From an uncultured Slackia sp. (GTDB lineage: Bacteria; Actinomycetota; Coriobacteriia; Coriobacteriales; Eggerthellaceae): DNA of 15,549 nucleotides. The stretch is taken from positions 1 through 15,549 of the forward strand of contig CALBLG010000184.1 in assembly GCA_937895975.1 (NCBI GenBank), read 5' to 3'. Position numbers and translations under genes: made by a program. The notes under the pieces are model-generated. The model saw only the letters and a program-made list of their open reading frames with translations, did no database searches and was not told where the DNA came from. Each line of letters starts with the position of its first letter. The first letter of the stretch is position 1. Shown here one piece after another: positions 14,554 to 15,549 of the stretch.

Positions 14554-15360
14554 GTGGCTTCTGAAAACACCCCCCTGTTCAAAATCCACGATGCGACGGT
14601 GCGTCGCAAAGAGAAAATCATCCTGCATGTGGACGATTTCGAGCTTGCCGAAGGCGAGAATATTGCGCTGCTTGGACCCAACGGCGCAGGCAAGTCGACG
14701 TTCATCCAATTGCTTACGCGCGAAGTGCTGCCGCTGCATCGCGACGAGCCGCCTGTGGTGTTTCGCGGGCAAGCGCGTCCAGCTCTTACCGATATAAAGG
14801 CATGCTTCGGCGTGGTCAGCAACACGATGCACGACCAAGTGCGCGTCCACCTGCCAGCCCGCGACATTGTGTGCGGCGGCCTGTTCGGCACGTTGGGCAT
14901 TCCACGCCATATTCATGCAACCGATGCCGACTTCAAAAAGGCCGAAGAAGAGCTCGACCGCTTGGGCATTGGACATTTGGCCGATCGCGACATTATGACC
15001 ATGTCCACGGGGCAGGTGCGCCGCGTGCTTGTCGCGCGCGAGCTCATTCACGACCCGCAGGCTCTTATTTTCGATGAACCATGCACGGGCCTCGATCCCG
15101 AGGGCATGTATCAACTTCGTGGCGTTATGCGCCAGCTTGCCGCCGAGGGTCGTTCGGTCATTTTGGTTACGCATTATCCGGAAGACATCATCCCCGCCAT
15201 CGATCGAGTGCTTCTTATTAAAGACGCGGCAATCTACGCCGATGGCAAAAAAGAAGATTTGCTTACGGGCGAACGCATGAGCGAGCTGTTTGGGGTTCCG
15301 TTGGCAGTAGAGCACAACCACGGTTGGTATTCCTTGCGCGAGAAGTTCGACAAAGAATGA
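14554..15360 (+). CDS. ABC transporter ATP-binding protein (ModF/YlmA-like)
   Basis: 268 aa, a single ABC domain. Walker A GPNGAGKST (41-49), signature MSTGQVRRVLVAREL (150-164), in which LSGGQ is replaced by MSTGQ, Walker B ALIFDE (170-175) with catalytic Glu175, D-loop GLD (179-181) and switch His207 (VTHYPED). The segment ACFGVVSNTMH (83-93) stands where the Q-loop is expected but has no Gln. These traits resemble the COG1119 ModF/YlmA group, whose roles are poorly known; no permease or binding protein gene is in the window. GTG at 14554 has GGAG six bases upstream, inside the end of ridA, and the two genes are 3 nt apart, so they are probably co-transcribed and translationally coupled. 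A functional link to RidA is not evident. Confidence 0.88.
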   Translation: MASENTPLFKIHDATVRRKEKIILHVDDFELAEGENIALLGPNGAGKSTFIQLLTREVLPLHRDEPPVVFRGQARPALTDIKACFGVVSNTMHDQVRVHLPARDIVCGGLFGTLGIPRHIHATDADFKKAEEELDRLGIGHLADRDIMTMSTGQVRRVLVARELIHDPQALIFDEPCTGLDPEGMYQLRGVMRQLAAEGRSVILVTHYPEDIIPAIDRVLLIKDAAIYADGKKEDLLTGERMSELFGVPLAVEHNHGWYSLREKFDKE

Positions 15361-15364
15361 AGCG

Positions 15365-15399
15365 AAAGCGGCAAACACGCTGGTGGTTGCCGCTTTTTT
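15365..15399 (+). terminator. Rho-independent terminator of ridA-ABC ATPase operon
   Basis: AAAGCGGCAA (15365-15374) pairs perfectly with TTGCCGCTTT (15387-15396). After an A-G mismatch, CAC/GTG closes a GCTG loop. A run of six T follows from 15394. It starts 5 nt after the stop codon. Confidence 0.94.
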
Positions 15400-15425
15400 C
15401 TATTTCAAGCAAGAATGAATAGCAC

Positions 15426-15443
15426 ACTCTAATGCGTTAGAGT
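15426..15443. promoter_or_regulatory. 18-bp palindrome, candidate operator for the next gene
   Basis: ACTCTAA (15426-15432) and TTAGAGT (15437-15443) are perfect arms around TGCG. It lies beyond the terminator and about 55 bp upstream of a TATAAT box, so it belongs to a transcription unit beyond the window. The binding protein is unknown. Confidence 0.55.
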
Positions 15444-15497
15444 TGTTGTCATCGTGTGTGCGGAAGCGATTCTCGGCCGAAGCGTCTGGGAGGAGCG

Positions 15498-15503
15498 TAT
15501 AAT
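15498..15503 (+). promoter_or_regulatory. Possible promoter -10 box (TATAAT) at right edge
   Basis: A perfect TATAAT. The bases 17 bp upstream (GGCCGA) are not a good -35, so it may be activator dependent. The downstream gene is outside the window. Confidence 0.4.
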
Positions 15504-15549
15504 ACCGAACTCGTCGCCGCGGAGGTCGCAACCGAAGCCGGCGGCGCGA

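Noticed and set aside
14167..15378. 403-codon minus-strand open frame across ridA and the ABC ATPase
   Set aside because: It spans two clear genes in the opposite direction and a terminator, and has no family features.

Overview
The window looks like chromosomal DNA of an actinobacterium of the class Coriobacteriia, most likely family Eggerthellaceae (Eggerthella/Gordonibacter/Adlercreutzia-like). The reasons are high GC with strong third-position bias, a membrane-anchored LuxR-type regulator divergent from a Tat-exported flavoprotein reductase (a signature pairing of these gut anaerobes), an actinobacterial-type long LeuA and a CarD-family regulator. Genus cannot be fixed from the sequence alone.

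Layout. (1) 1-1929, +: the C-terminal three quarters of ClpB, closed by a strong terminator. (2) 2005-5345: a divergent respiratory module, with a LuxR regulator with an MFS-like membrane domain on the minus strand and a Tat/lipoprotein FAD-dependent reductase on the plus strand. The ~210 bp between them hold regularly spaced half-sites and a structured leader ending at the reductase ribosome binding site. (3) 5346-5685: a gene-free stretch with a second copy of the clpB-type terminator and of a palindromic repeat. (4) 5686-6600, +: an auxin-efflux-carrier (AEC) family permease, convergent with (5) 6766-7290, -: a CarD-family RNA polymerase-binding regulator with a readable promoter. (6) 7444-12566, -: leucine biosynthesis in the order leuA-leuC-leuD-leuB, with 180-240 bp spacers, each filled by long hairpins. 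(7) 12750-13970, -: ilvA (threonine dehydratase), divergent from (8) ridA and an ABC ATPase on the plus strand (14170-15360), ending in a terminator. (9) An 18-bp palindrome and a TATAAT box at the right edge presumably serve a gene beyond the window.

How the genes fit together. LeuA, LeuCD and LeuB convert 2-ketoisovalerate to the leucine precursor 2-ketoisocaproate. IlvA makes 2-ketobutyrate for isoleucine, and RidA, transcribed divergently from the same region, hydrolyses the reactive enamines that IlvA-type enzymes release. The reductase is probably a terminal reductase for an unknown organic acceptor, under control of its divergent LuxR protein.

The most unusual signals are non-coding. 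Two leu-operon hairpins have unrelated long stems but the same 12-nt loop on a co-varying 5-bp tip. Two terminators differ only by compensatory stem changes and loop bases. A 25-nt palindromic repeat also keeps its pairing in both copies. GGGTTAT half-sites lie at an exact 13-bp period between the LuxR regulator and the reductase.
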